Source: Streptomyces leeuwenhoekii (GTDB taxonomy: Bacteria; Actinomycetota; Actinomycetes; Streptomycetales; Streptomycetaceae). Taken from it: DNA of 64,000 nt. Made by a program: the position numbers and the translations under genes. The stretch is from positions 6,462,001 through 6,526,000 of the forward strand of contig NZ_LN831790.1 in assembly GCF_001013905.1 (NCBI RefSeq), in the 5' to 3' direction. Under the pieces are notes generated by a model. That model made no database searches. It worked only from the letters and a program-made list of their open reading frames with translations, and was not told where the DNA came from. This document shows positions 56,932 to 64,000 of the stretch, piece by piece (position 1 is the stretch's first letter; every line of letters begins with the position of its first letter).

Positions 56932-57393
56932 ATGAATACGGGGAGTGAGGCGCCGGGCGAGGTTGCCGTGGCATCGGAAGAGACCAGCCAGACCGACTCG
57001 GGTGGGGCGCAGGACGAGCAGGGCCTCGGTTCTCGTGCGCCGGAATTCATCAAGGCTCGCCGAATGCTGCATCTGAGCTGGCAGGTCGGCGTCTTCGTCG
57101 TGGGCCTCGCGGTCGTGGCGGCCGGCGTGATCATGCTGCCGCTGCCGGGGCCGGGCTGGGTCGTGATCTTCGGCGGCATGGCCATCTGGGCGACCGAGTT
57201 CGTCTGGGCGCAGCTCGTGCTGCGCTGGACCAAGCGCAAGGTGACCGAGGCGGCACAGCGGGCACTCGACCCGAAGGTGCGCCGCCGGAACCTCATCCTC
57301 ACGGTGATCGGCTTGGTGATCATCGCCGCTCTGGTCAGCGTCTACGTCTGGAAATTCGGCTTCGAGATGCCCTGGAAGATCAAGGACCAGTGA
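56932..57393 (+). CDS. TIGR02611-family small membrane protein
   Basis: 153 residues. A charged N-terminal ~45 residues precede a helix pair (LSWQVGVFVVGLAVVAAGVI, LPLPGPGWVVIFGGMAIWAT) with the PLPGPGW hairpin that defines the family. A third helix (LILTVIGLVIIAALVSVYVW) is near the end. Function unknown. A -10-like TAGGGT eight bases before the ATG suggests a leaderless message. Divergent from ssgB. Confidence 0.88.
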   Translation: MNTGSEAPGEVAVASEETSQTDSGGAQDEQGLGSRAPEFIKARRMLHLSWQVGVFVVGLAVVAAGVIMLPLPGPGWVVIFGGMAIWATEFVWAQLVLRWTKRKVTEAAQRALDPKVRRRNLILTVIGLVIIAALVSVYVWKFGFEMPWKIKDQ

Positions 57394-58051
57394 TCCGGGC
57401 GCGGGGGCAGCACGTTCGAGGCGCGTGACCAGCGCCCGAGTGTCGCGAGGCTTCGTTCGCGGGAGTGCGGCGGCCGAGAGCCGTCCGACGTCCGTTCGGG
57501 ACCGTGGGGGTCTGATCCGCCTGTTCGGACGCGGGTGGGCTGTGCGCGGTGGCGCGTCCCGGGCAGTGGGTGAATGCTGTCCGTCCTGGGTGGTCCCTGT
57601 GGTTTCCCAGCCGCTCGGCCGGGCGGCCGTGGGCCCGGGCGCCTCCCCGCCCGCCGCGCACCGGTGGCGTGTGGGTGCCTCCATGCCTCCATTGCGCCCC
57701 GGACGGGAGGGCCGCCTCGGCTGCGGAGTGGAGCGGGCACCCCGGCCGGGAGGACCGCCCCGGCTGCGGAGTGGAGCGGGCACCCCGGGCCTCAGGGCCG
57801 CCTCGGTTGCCGTACGGCCCGTGGAGAGCCGCCGTCACCGCCTGACTCCGGGCCAGCCCAGCCCTGGCCGCCCCGCCCCGGCTTCCCCGCTCGATGAGCG
57901 CCGACCGCCGCGCGCAACGGGCTCTTCCGGCGCCGTTCGCGCCGGGGATCTTCAGCAGCCGCAGGCACGAGCGGGGTGCGCAGCACGGCGTGCCGGCATG
58001 CACCGCCAGGCGAGCCCAACCTGAAGCGTGCCGGGCGGCGCCCCTGAGGCG
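57394..58051. other. Gene-poor spacer before tRNA-Val(CAC)
   Basis: No coding region supported: open frames exist on both strands but are Arg/Pro/Ala-rich products of GC bias and lack ribosome sites. It contains a 27-base duplication listed separately. Confidence 0.5.
57719..57788. repeat. 27-base direct duplication, 43-base period
   Basis: Two identical 27-base copies at 57719-57745 and 57762-57788 (beginning GGCTGCGGAGTGGAGCGGGC). A partial third copy of the flanking GGCCGCCTCGG word lies near 57796. Confidence 0.75.
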
Positions 58052-58265
58052 GACGGGCAGCGGTCCCGGCTGACGGGCAGCCGTCCGGGCGGACGGGCGC
58101 GCCCCTGGCCGACCGGGCAACGGTCCTGGCGGACGAGCAGCGGTGCAGGTGGACGGGCAGCGCCTCTGGCGGACGAGCAGCGGTGGGGGCGGAAAGGCGC
58201 GCCCCTGGCGGACGGGCAGCGGTCCGGGCGGGCGACATTCGGGGCGGACGGGCGGCGCTCCGGGC
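58052..58265. repeat. Degenerate ~20-bp minisatellite (about 11 units)
   Basis: Head-to-tail units close to GACGGGCAGCGGTCCTGGCG, each 19-21 bases long (one of 16). The period is not a multiple of three, so it is not coding. It ends ~150 bases before tRNA-Val(CAC). Confidence 0.75.
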
Positions 58266-58411
58266 GCCCGTTTTCCGCCGCGCGCCCCCCGGGTGCCGGC
58301 CACCGCGCCCCCGGCATTCCCCTCCGGACGCTCCCGGTCCGGCCACGGTCTGATCCACGCCCCCGTGGTCACGGGCACCCCCTGACATGCGGTAATGTTC
58401 TTTCTGCACCG

Positions 58412-58483
58412 GGGCGATTAGCTCAGTGGGAGAGCGCTTCGTTCACACCGAAGAGGTCACTGGTTCGAACCCAGTATCGCCCA
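58412..58483 (+). tRNA. tRNA-Val (anticodon CAC)
   Basis: Acceptor GGGCGAT/ATCGCCC, anticodon stem CTTCG/CGAAG with loop TTCACAC. 72 bases, discriminator A, no encoded CCA. It decodes GUG, the most used Val codon with GUC in this genome. Confidence 0.97.
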
Positions 58484-58495
58484 CCGGATCATCAG

Positions 58496-58528
58496 GCGGC
58501 CCGGCTCACCAATCGTGAGCCGGGCCGC
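58496..58528 (+). terminator. Terminator after tRNA-Val(CAC)
   Basis: A 14-bp perfect stem GCGGCCCGGCTCAC with a 5-base CAATC loop, followed by TTTGT; 12 bases past the tRNA. Confidence 0.88.
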
Positions 58529-58776
58529 TTTGTCGTGCGCGCGGGTCCGGCCGTCCGCCCCGTGCGGGGCGCCGAGAAGTCCGCGCGGGCGTTCCGCTTC
58601 GGCCGTCTTCACTGAACCGTGACCTTCCGCCTCCCGCGCTGTGAGGGATCCGGAGATGTTCGGTCCGTCGATCGCGCCACGGCCGACCTGGGCGTTTCCC
58701 GCCGCGCGGGCGGCTGGGCGCCCGGGCGTCGACGAGCCCGCCCGGCCGCCGCGCCCATCAATTCCTGTCCGAATCA

Positions 58777-58836
58777 TTGACGCGCCCGGAGGCCCTCCGT
58801 ACCTTGTGCCAGCAAGCGCTTACTTGAAACGATTCA
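58777..58836 (+). promoter_or_regulatory. Promoter and LacI-type operators of the oligosaccharide ABC operon
   Basis: -35 TTGACG (58777-58782), 17-base spacer and -10 TACCTT (58800-58805). AAGCGCTT (58814-58821) sits at the expected start site. TGAAACGATTCA (58825-58836), one mismatch from a perfect LacI palindrome, follows directly. Sugar-relieved repression is likely. Confidence 0.7.
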
Positions 58837-58868
58837 TGAGGCGGAAGCAACGTCGCGGGGAGGCTCGT

Positions 58869-60158
58869 ATGCAGCAGGGTGGGAATGTGGAGAGGCGGAC
58901 GATCCTCAAAGCGGCGGGAGCCTCGCTGGCCGTCGCGGGACTGGGTGCCACGGCCACCGCGTGCGGCGGCGGCAGCGGATCGGGCGACGGAACGGTGACG
59001 ATCCGTTACTCGTGGTGGGGTGCCGACGACCGCGCCGAGCGCATCAACAAGACCATCGCGCTGTTCGAGAAGAAGTACCCCAAAATCAAGGTGAAGACCG
59101 ACTTCCAGCCGTACCTGGACTTCTGGAAGAAGTTCAACACCCAGGCCTCGGGCGGAAATCCGCCGGATGTTTTCCAGAATGCCATCGGATTCCTGCGCAA
59201 GTACGACGCGAAGAATGTGCTGCTCGACCTGAGCGATCAGGTGAAGGCCGGCAACCTCTCCATGGACGGATTCCGCGCGGGCCTGGACAAGTTCGGGGAG
59301 ATCGACGGCAAACTCCTCGGTGTGCCCGTGGGATCGAACTCGATGGCTCTCGTCATCGACAAGCCCGTCTACACCCGGGCCGGGGTCACGGCCGAACAGG
59401 GCTGGACCTGGGACGACTTCGACGAGGCGATGGCGAGGATCCGGGACAGGACCGGCCGGGCCGGCGACAGCGGCATGTACGGCGTCATGTACCTCTACGA
59501 CCTGTACCTGCGTCAGAACGGCAAAGCCTTCTTCACCGAGGACGGACTCGGCTTCACCGAGGCGGACCTGACCGAGTGGTGGACCAAGGCGGAGAAGGGC
59601 GTGAAGTCCGGGTTGTACGCCGACCCCAAGAAGGTCGCTCAGATCAAGCCCAAGTCGGCGCTCTCCGCGGAGCTCGCGGGCAGCGAGTTCACCTGGGACA
59701 ACTTCACCGTCCGCTACACCTCCGAGGGCAAGAGCGAGTACGGCCTCGCGCCGATCCCCACCACGGACGGCAAGAAGACCGGGCAGTACCTCGGCTCGCT
59801 GATGCTCAGCGCCTCCAAGCGGACCCAGCACCCCAAGGAAGTCGCCCAGTTCATCCACTTCATGGTCCACGACCCCGAGGTCGCCAGGATCATGGGGTAC
59901 GACCGCGGTGTGCCCGCCACGCAGGCCCAGTACGACGCCTACCAGCCGACCGATCCGGTGAACAAGACGATCGCCGCCTACGAGGAGTCGCTCGTGAAGG
60001 CCGGTGTCCTGGAGCCCATCACCCCGCACCCGGGCGGCGCCGACATCTGCGAGAGCGCCTTCCTGCGCATCGCCGAGGAGATGGCCCTGGGCAAGCGGTC
60101 CGTGGACGAGGCCGTCAAGCAGTTCTTCACCGAGTCGAAGACGGCTCTCGCCGGCTGA
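58869..60158 (+). CDS. ABC importer sugar-binding lipoprotein
   Basis: 429 residues. The N-terminus combines an RRTILK twin-arginine motif (9-14) with a lipobox ATAC (Cys 32). The rest is a family-1 solute-binding protein (VTIRYSWWGADDRAERINKT, VPVGSNSMALVIDKPVYTRA). It should deliver an oligosaccharide to the two permeases. ATG 58869 has GGGGAGG five bases upstream; ATG 58836 overlaps the operator and is rejected. It overlaps the next gene by one base (TGATG). Confidence 0.92.
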   Translation: MQQGGNVERRTILKAAGASLAVAGLGATATACGGGSGSGDGTVTIRYSWWGADDRAERINKTIALFEKKYPKIKVKTDFQPYLDFWKKFNTQASGGNPPDVFQNAIGFLRKYDAKNVLLDLSDQVKAGNLSMDGFRAGLDKFGEIDGKLLGVPVGSNSMALVIDKPVYTRAGVTAEQGWTWDDFDEAMARIRDRTGRAGDSGMYGVMYLYDLYLRQNGKAFFTEDGLGFTEADLTEWWTKAEKGVKSGLYADPKKVAQIKPKSALSAELAGSEFTWDNFTVRYTSEGKSEYGLAPIPTTDGKKTGQYLGSLMLSASKRTQHPKEVAQFIHFMVHDPEVARIMGYDRGVPATQAQYDAYQPTDPVNKTIAAYEESLVKAGVLEPITPHPGGADICESAFLRIAEEMALGKRSVDEAVKQFFTESKTALAG

Positions 60159-61159
60159 TGGGAAGCGCCGTGACACACGCCCCCGCGAGGCAGGGCCTGG
60201 CCGAGGACTCCGTGCCGCGGCGCGGACCGGCGCACTCGCCGCGCCCCGCCGCTTCCGCACGGCGGGGCCGTCGGGAGAACCTGGCCGGCTACCTCTTCAT
60301 GTCCCCCTGGATCGCCGGTTTCCTGCTGCTGACGGCCGGACCGATGGCCGCCTCGCTCTACTTCGCCTTCACCGACTACAACCTGTTCGACGCACCCCGG
60401 TGGATCGGCCTGGACAACTTCTCCGAGATGTTCGCCGACCCGCGCTGGCGCCACTCGGTCCGGATCACGCTGTGGTACGTCGTCATCGGCACCCCGATCA
60501 AACTGCTCGCCGCCCTCGGGGTGGCGCTGCTGCTGGCCCAGAAGCGGCGGGGACAGGCCTTCTACCGGGCCGCCTTCTACGCGCCGTCGCTGATCGGCGC
60601 GAGCGTCTCCGTCGCCATCGTCTGGAAGGCGATCTTCTCGGACGACGCGATCGTCGACCGGACGCAGAAGCTCTTCGGCATCGACGCCGGCGGCTGGACC
60701 GGCGACCCGGACCTGATCATCTACAGCCTGGTGGCGCTCACCGTCTGGCAGTTCGGCGCGCCCATGGTCATCTTCCTTGCCGGCCTGAAGCAGGTACCGC
60801 GCGAGCTGTACGAGGCGGCCGACGTCGACGGAGCCGGCAAGCTGCGGCAGTTCTGGAACATCACCCTGCCGATGATCTCCCCGGTCCTCTTCTTCAACGT
60901 CCTGCTGGAGACCATCCACTCCTTCCAGATCTTCAGCTCGGCCTACATCGTCGGCGGCGGCGCCGGAGGCAACGCCTGCGGGCCCGCGGACGGAACCATG
61001 GTCTACACCTGTTACCTGTACGTCCAGGGCTTCGAGAACAGCCGGATGGGCCTGGCCTCCGCCATGGCGTGGATGCTGCTCGTGGCCGTCGCCCTGGTCA
61101 CCGCGGTGCTGTTCTGGTCCCAGAAGCGCTGGGTGCACTACGAGGAGGGCGGCCGATGA
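60158..61159 (+). CDS. ABC sugar permease, MalF/UgpA type
   Basis: 333 residues with six main helices after a 40-residue cytoplasmic tail. The EAA coupling motif is YEAADVDGAGKLRQFWNITL, followed by PMISP. GTG 60170, with GGGAAG five bases upstream, is an alternative start. Overlaps the second permease by ATGA. No ATPase gene is nearby, so a shared MsiK-type ATPase is expected, as in other Streptomyces sugar importers. Confidence 0.92.
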   Translation: MGSAVTHAPARQGLAEDSVPRRGPAHSPRPAASARRGRRENLAGYLFMSPWIAGFLLLTAGPMAASLYFAFTDYNLFDAPRWIGLDNFSEMFADPRWRHSVRITLWYVVIGTPIKLLAALGVALLLAQKRRGQAFYRAAFYAPSLIGASVSVAIVWKAIFSDDAIVDRTQKLFGIDAGGWTGDPDLIIYSLVALTVWQFGAPMVIFLAGLKQVPRELYEAADVDGAGKLRQFWNITLPMISPVLFFNVLLETIHSFQIFSSAYIVGGGAGGNACGPADGTMVYTCYLYVQGFENSRMGLASAMAWMLLVAVALVTAVLFWSQKRWVHYEEGGR

Positions 61160-62085
61160 GCTCCCCCGGAATCTCCACCGCGCCCGGACAGGGCGCGTCC
61201 CCGCCGGCCCCCGGCGCCCCGGCCCGCTCCGCGCGGGCGGACGCCCTGCGGCGCAGGCTGCCCGGCTCGCTCGCCTGGCACCTGGGGTCGCTGGCGATCC
61301 TGGCGGTGATCCTCTATCCGGTGGTCTGGGTCATCGGCGGCTCCTTCAAGAAGAGCGAGGACATCGTCGGCAGCCTCGACCTCCTGCCGAGCGACCCGAT
61401 CACCAGCAACTACACGCGCCTGACCGAGGGCATCGCCGACGTTCCCATCTCCACGTTCTTCACCAACTCGCTGCTGCTCGCGGTGGGCTCGGTGGTCGGC
61501 ATCCTGGTGTCCTGCTCGCTGACCGCCTACGCCTTCGCGAAGATCAGGTTCGCGGGACGGAACCTGCTCTTCACGCTGATGATCGGCACGCTGCTGCTGC
61601 CGTACCACGTGCTGCTGATCCCGCAGTACGTGCTGTTCCGCAACATGGACATGATCAACACGTACACGCCGCTGCTGCTGGGCAAGTACCTGGCCACGGA
61701 AGCGTTCTTCGTGTTCCTCATGGTGCAGTTCATGCGCAACCTGCCGAAGGAGCTGGACGAAGCGGCCCGCCTCGACGGCTGCGGGCACTTCCGCATCTAC
61801 TGGTCGATCGTGCTCCCGCTGTCCCGCCCGGCGCTGATCACCAGTGCGATCTTCACCTTCATCAACTCCTGGAACGACTTCATGGGCCCGCTGATCTACC
61901 TCAACGAGCCCGACAAGTACACCGTCTCGCTGGGCCTGAAGATGTTCGTGGACCAGGAAGCCGTGGCCGACTACGGCGGCATGATCGCGATGTCCCTCGT
62001 CGCGCTGCTGCCCGTCCTCGCCTTCTTCCTGGCGTTCCAGCGCTATCTCATCGACGGCATGGCGACGTCCGGTCTGAAGGGCTGA
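61156..62085 (+). CDS. ABC sugar permease, MalG/UgpE type
   Basis: 309 residues with six helices. The EAA motif is LDEAARLDGCGHFRIYWSIV. The Ala/Pro-rich first 30 residues are cytoplasmic. It pairs with the preceding permease; substrate probably a pectin fragment, judging from neighbours. Confidence 0.92.
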   Translation: MSSPGISTAPGQGASPPAPGAPARSARADALRRRLPGSLAWHLGSLAILAVILYPVVWVIGGSFKKSEDIVGSLDLLPSDPITSNYTRLTEGIADVPISTFFTNSLLLAVGSVVGILVSCSLTAYAFAKIRFAGRNLLFTLMIGTLLLPYHVLLIPQYVLFRNMDMINTYTPLLLGKYLATEAFFVFLMVQFMRNLPKELDEAARLDGCGHFRIYWSIVLPLSRPALITSAIFTFINSWNDFMGPLIYLNEPDKYTVSLGLKMFVDQEAVADYGGMIAMSLVALLPVLAFFLAFQRYLIDGMATSGLKG

Positions 62086-62098
62086 GGTGGGTTCCGCC

Positions 62099-62698
62099 AT
62101 GACCGAGGCACGCGTGGAAGCCCGTACCGGGCGGGGGGAGTCCCTGCTGGGTGAGCGGTTCGCCGTGTTCGCCGAGTGCCTGCTCACCGGCGTGTGGATC
62201 GCGGTGGCCTCGCTGCCCCTGGTCACCTACCCCGCGGCGTTCGCGGCCGGTGCGCGGCACCTCGGGCGCCGGCTCGCCCATGAACGCGGCGGCCTGCGGG
62301 AGTTCGCGGCCGACTTCCGGTCGGCGCTGCGCGGCGGATGGCTCGTCGGCGCCGCCGGGTGGGCCGCCCTCGCGGCGGTGTGGGTGGACGTACAGGCCGT
62401 GCGGGCCGGGCTGCCGGGCGGTCCGCTCGTGGGCGCCATCGGGGTGTCCGCCCTGATCGGGGCCGCCGTGGCCGGGTTGCGGGCGGCGGCCCTGTGGCGG
62501 CCCGGAGCCTCCTGGCGGTCGCTGCTGGCGGGGGCCGCCCGCCGTACCGTCCTCGACCCCGCCGGGTCCTTCCTGATCGTCGGCGGACTGGCCGTGGTGG
62601 TCTGCTCCGCGTGGTTCAGCGCGCCGCTGGCCGTCCCCGTGCTCGGAGCCGTCGCGGCGGCGGCCGTCGCCGTGGAGGAGCGGTACCGGCACCGCTGA
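62099..62698 (+). CDS. YesL-like (DUF624) membrane protein
   Basis: 199 residues with about five hydrophobic helices (FAECLLTGVWIAVASLPLVT, LVGAIGVSALIGAAVAGL and others). DUF624 genes such as B. subtilis yesL accompany oligosaccharide importers, where their role is unclear. ATG 62099 has GAGGTGG upstream; GTG 62087 is possible. It lies 13 bases after the permease, in the same operon. Confidence 0.75.
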   Translation: MTEARVEARTGRGESLLGERFAVFAECLLTGVWIAVASLPLVTYPAAFAAGARHLGRRLAHERGGLREFAADFRSALRGGWLVGAAGWAALAAVWVDVQAVRAGLPGGPLVGAIGVSALIGAAVAGLRAAALWRPGASWRSLLAGAARRTVLDPAGSFLIVGGLAVVVCSAWFSAPLAVPVLGAVAAAAVAVEERYRHR

Positions 62699-62905
62699 CG
62701 GGCGGTGCCCCGGACCGGCGCGTTCCGCCCCGACCGCCCCGGCCGACGCTCCCACCTGCCCGGCCGCCCCGGCCGACGGTGCCACCCCCACCGGGCCGGT
62801 GCCCCGGGCGCCGCGCGTTGCTCTGTCATGCACCTGTCCAAAGCGTCCGTCCCCCTGTCCTGACACGTACGACGTCCCTCGCGCACGGAACGGAAAGGAA
62901 AGGCC

Positions 62906-64000
62906 ATGTCCCCCATCCCCCGCAGATCCCTCCTCAAGGCCGCCGCGGTCGCCGGAGCCGCCGCCCAGTTCAGCTGGGCCCTGGGGGCCCGGGAGGCGCA
63001 GGCCGCGCCCCGGGCCGAGCAGACCGACGCCGACCCCGTCGTCCTGGACTGGCTGGAGGACGGCGGCCTGGGCGCCGCCCCCGGCTCCACCGTCGGCGTC
63101 CCCTGGCCCCAGGGCGTCCACCGGGAGGACCAGACGTTCACGGTGACGGACGCCGGCGGCAAACCCGTACCCGTGCAGTCCTGGCCGCTCGCCTACTGGC
63201 CGGACGGCTCCCTGAAGTGGACCGCCCACGCCGTCGCCGCGGGGGACGGCGCGCTCACCCTCACGGCGGGGACGCCCGCCGCCCCCGAGAAGAAGGTCAC
63301 CGTCGACCGGCGCGGCGGCACCATCGACATATCGACCGGCGTCATCACCGCGAGGATCGGCACCTCCGGCGCCACGATCGTCAAGTCCGTCACCCGCGGC
63401 TCCACGGAGATCGCGAAGAACGGCCGCCTGGTGCTGCTGCGCCAGCCCGAGATCGAGGACGGCGACCAGGGCACGGTGAAGACCGAGCGCTTCGACGGCG
63501 CCGTCTCCGAGGCCGTCGTCGAGCAGGAGGGCCCCGTCCGCGCCGTCGTCCGCATCGACGGCAAGCACCGCCGGGGCGACCGCAGCTGGCTGCCGTTCTC
63601 CCTGCGCCTGTACTTCTACGCGGGCGCCGACTCCTTCCGCATGGTGCACACCATCACCTACGACGGCACCCAGGAGCCGGGCAAGGCGAGCGGCGACTTC
63701 GTCCGCGGCCTCGGCGTCCGCTTCAGCGTGCCGATGCGCGACGAGAGCTACGACCGGCACGTCCGCATCGGCGGCGAGGGCACCGGCCTGCTCCGCGAGG
63801 CCGTCAAGGGCATCACGGGACTGCGCCGCGACCCGGGCGCGGCCGTCCAGGCGGCCCAGTACGAGGGGAAGAAGCTGCCCGACCCGTCCACCTGGGACCA
63901 GCGGGTCACCACCCGCCTGCAGTACATCCCCGAATGGGGCGACTACACCCTCTCCCAGCTCTCCGCCGACGGTTTCACCGTCCGCAAGCGCACCAAGAAG
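62906..64000 (+). CDS. Tat-exported PcRGLX/YetA-like protein (exo-rhamnogalacturonan lyase family), 3' end outside window
   Basis: 365 residues are visible and the frame is open at the window end. A twin-arginine signal (IPRRSLLKAAAVAGAAAQFS) is followed by a beta-rich N-terminal domain with TVGVPWPQGVHREDQTF and VPVQSWPLAYWPDGSLKWTA. I associate these with the PcRGLX/YetA N-terminal domain of PL26-type exo-rhamnogalacturonan lyases. Family proteins are ~900 residues. It would trim rhamnogalacturonan I outside the cell. AAAGGAAAGG precedes the ATG. The catalytic part lies beyond the window, so activity cannot be checked. Confidence 0.75.
   Translation, partial: MSPIPRRSLLKAAAVAGAAAQFSWALGAREAQAAPRAEQTDADPVVLDWLEDGGLGAAPGSTVGVPWPQGVHREDQTFTVTDAGGKPVPVQSWPLAYWPDGSLKWTAHAVAAGDGALTLTAGTPAAPEKKVTVDRRGGTIDISTGVITARIGTSGATIVKSVTRGSTEIAKNGRLVLLRQPEIEDGDQGTVKTERFDGAVSEAVVEQEGPVRAVVRIDGKHRRGDRSWLPFSLRLYFYAGADSFRMVHTITYDGTQEPGKASGDFVRGLGVRFSVPMRDESYDRHVRIGGEGTGLLREAVKGITGLRRDPGAAVQAAQYEGKKLPDPSTWDQRVTTRLQYIPEWGDYTLSQLSADGFTVRKRTKK

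Noticed and set aside
57380..58378. Open frame on the minus strand across the repeat region
   Set aside because: Pro/Arg/Ala-rich low-complexity product from repeats with non-triplet period; no ribosome site; not a gene.

Overview
The window is a piece of actinobacterial chromosome, almost certainly Streptomyces. GC content is very high with strong G/C at third codon positions, GTG starts and 4-base ATGA/GTGA overlaps are common, and many promoters look leaderless. An SsgB sporulation protein, Tat-exported glycoside hydrolases and an argCJBDR cluster are present. Gene order from pheT to ssgB resembles, from memory, the region around SCO1594-SCO1541 of S. coelicolor, except that argG sits beside argR and argH instead of elsewhere. 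I see no prophage, insertion sequence, CRISPR array or antibiotic cluster.

Layout. 1-5.6 kb: 3' end of pheT, a SpoIIE-type phosphatase, an NsdA-like TPR regulator, a NUDIX hydrolase and a small membrane protein. 5.8-11.3 kb: 3-hydroxyacyl-CoA dehydrogenase, a secreted GHL10 protein, a DUF1918 protein, a DMT exporter and a MocR-type regulator whose start codons overlap head to head, and a DUF6314 protein. 11.4-16.1 kb: convergent secreted GH51 arabinofuranosidase and GH26 mannanase separated by a strong terminator. 16.4-25.6 kb: arginine biosynthesis (argC-J-B-D-R, then argG and argH). ARG boxes overlie the argC and argG promoters; a divergent L,D-transpeptidase/PNPOx pair is inserted in the middle. 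25.6-33.4 kb: aldo/keto reductase, a TetR-MFS efflux pair with a perfect operator, PlsC, a phosphate-regulated-looking GlpQ, a small sigma-like protein, a GNAT and two membrane proteins. 33.8-37 kb: methionine importer metN-I-Q behind a tiny Cys-rich leader ORF. 37-45 kb: corrinoid/siroheme genes, comprising cobL, a giant BluB-CobT fusion and a CysG-like protein. 45-50 kb: rRNA/tRNA methyltransferase, Ser/Thr kinase, a small membrane protein, an APH-like protein and a zinc-ribbon protein. 50.1-50.6 kb: tRNA cluster Gly-Cys-Val-Val-Val on the minus strand. 50.7-57.4 kb: pabB/pabC-like pair, GNAT, DsbA-like protein, small membrane proteins, CGNR regulator, ssgB and a TIGR02611 protein. 57.4-58.4 kb: gene-free, repeat-rich DNA, then tRNA-Val(CAC). 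58.8-64 kb: an oligosaccharide ABC importer, a YesL-like protein and the start of a PcRGLX/YetA-like Tat protein, together suggesting rhamnogalacturonan use.

How parts work together. ArgR, encoded in the cluster, probably represses argC and argG through the ARG boxes. The ABC operon at the right end has a good -35/-10 promoter with LacI-type palindromes on and just after the start site, so it is probably induced by its sugar. The GH26 gene has a perfect 12-bp LacI-type palindrome upstream. GlpQ has PHO-box-like direct repeats at -35. MetNIQ has a probable translation-coupled leader. Corrinoid genes lie next to the methionine importer, which fits a region devoted to methyl-group and cofactor supply.

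Most intriguing items: the BluB-CobT polypeptide with an ~850-residue disordered N-terminus and a possible internal start; the Cys-rich leader before metNIQ; the overlapping divergent start codons of the EamA/MocR pair; and two non-coding minisatellites, one of which runs into a 24-bp perfect terminator stem.
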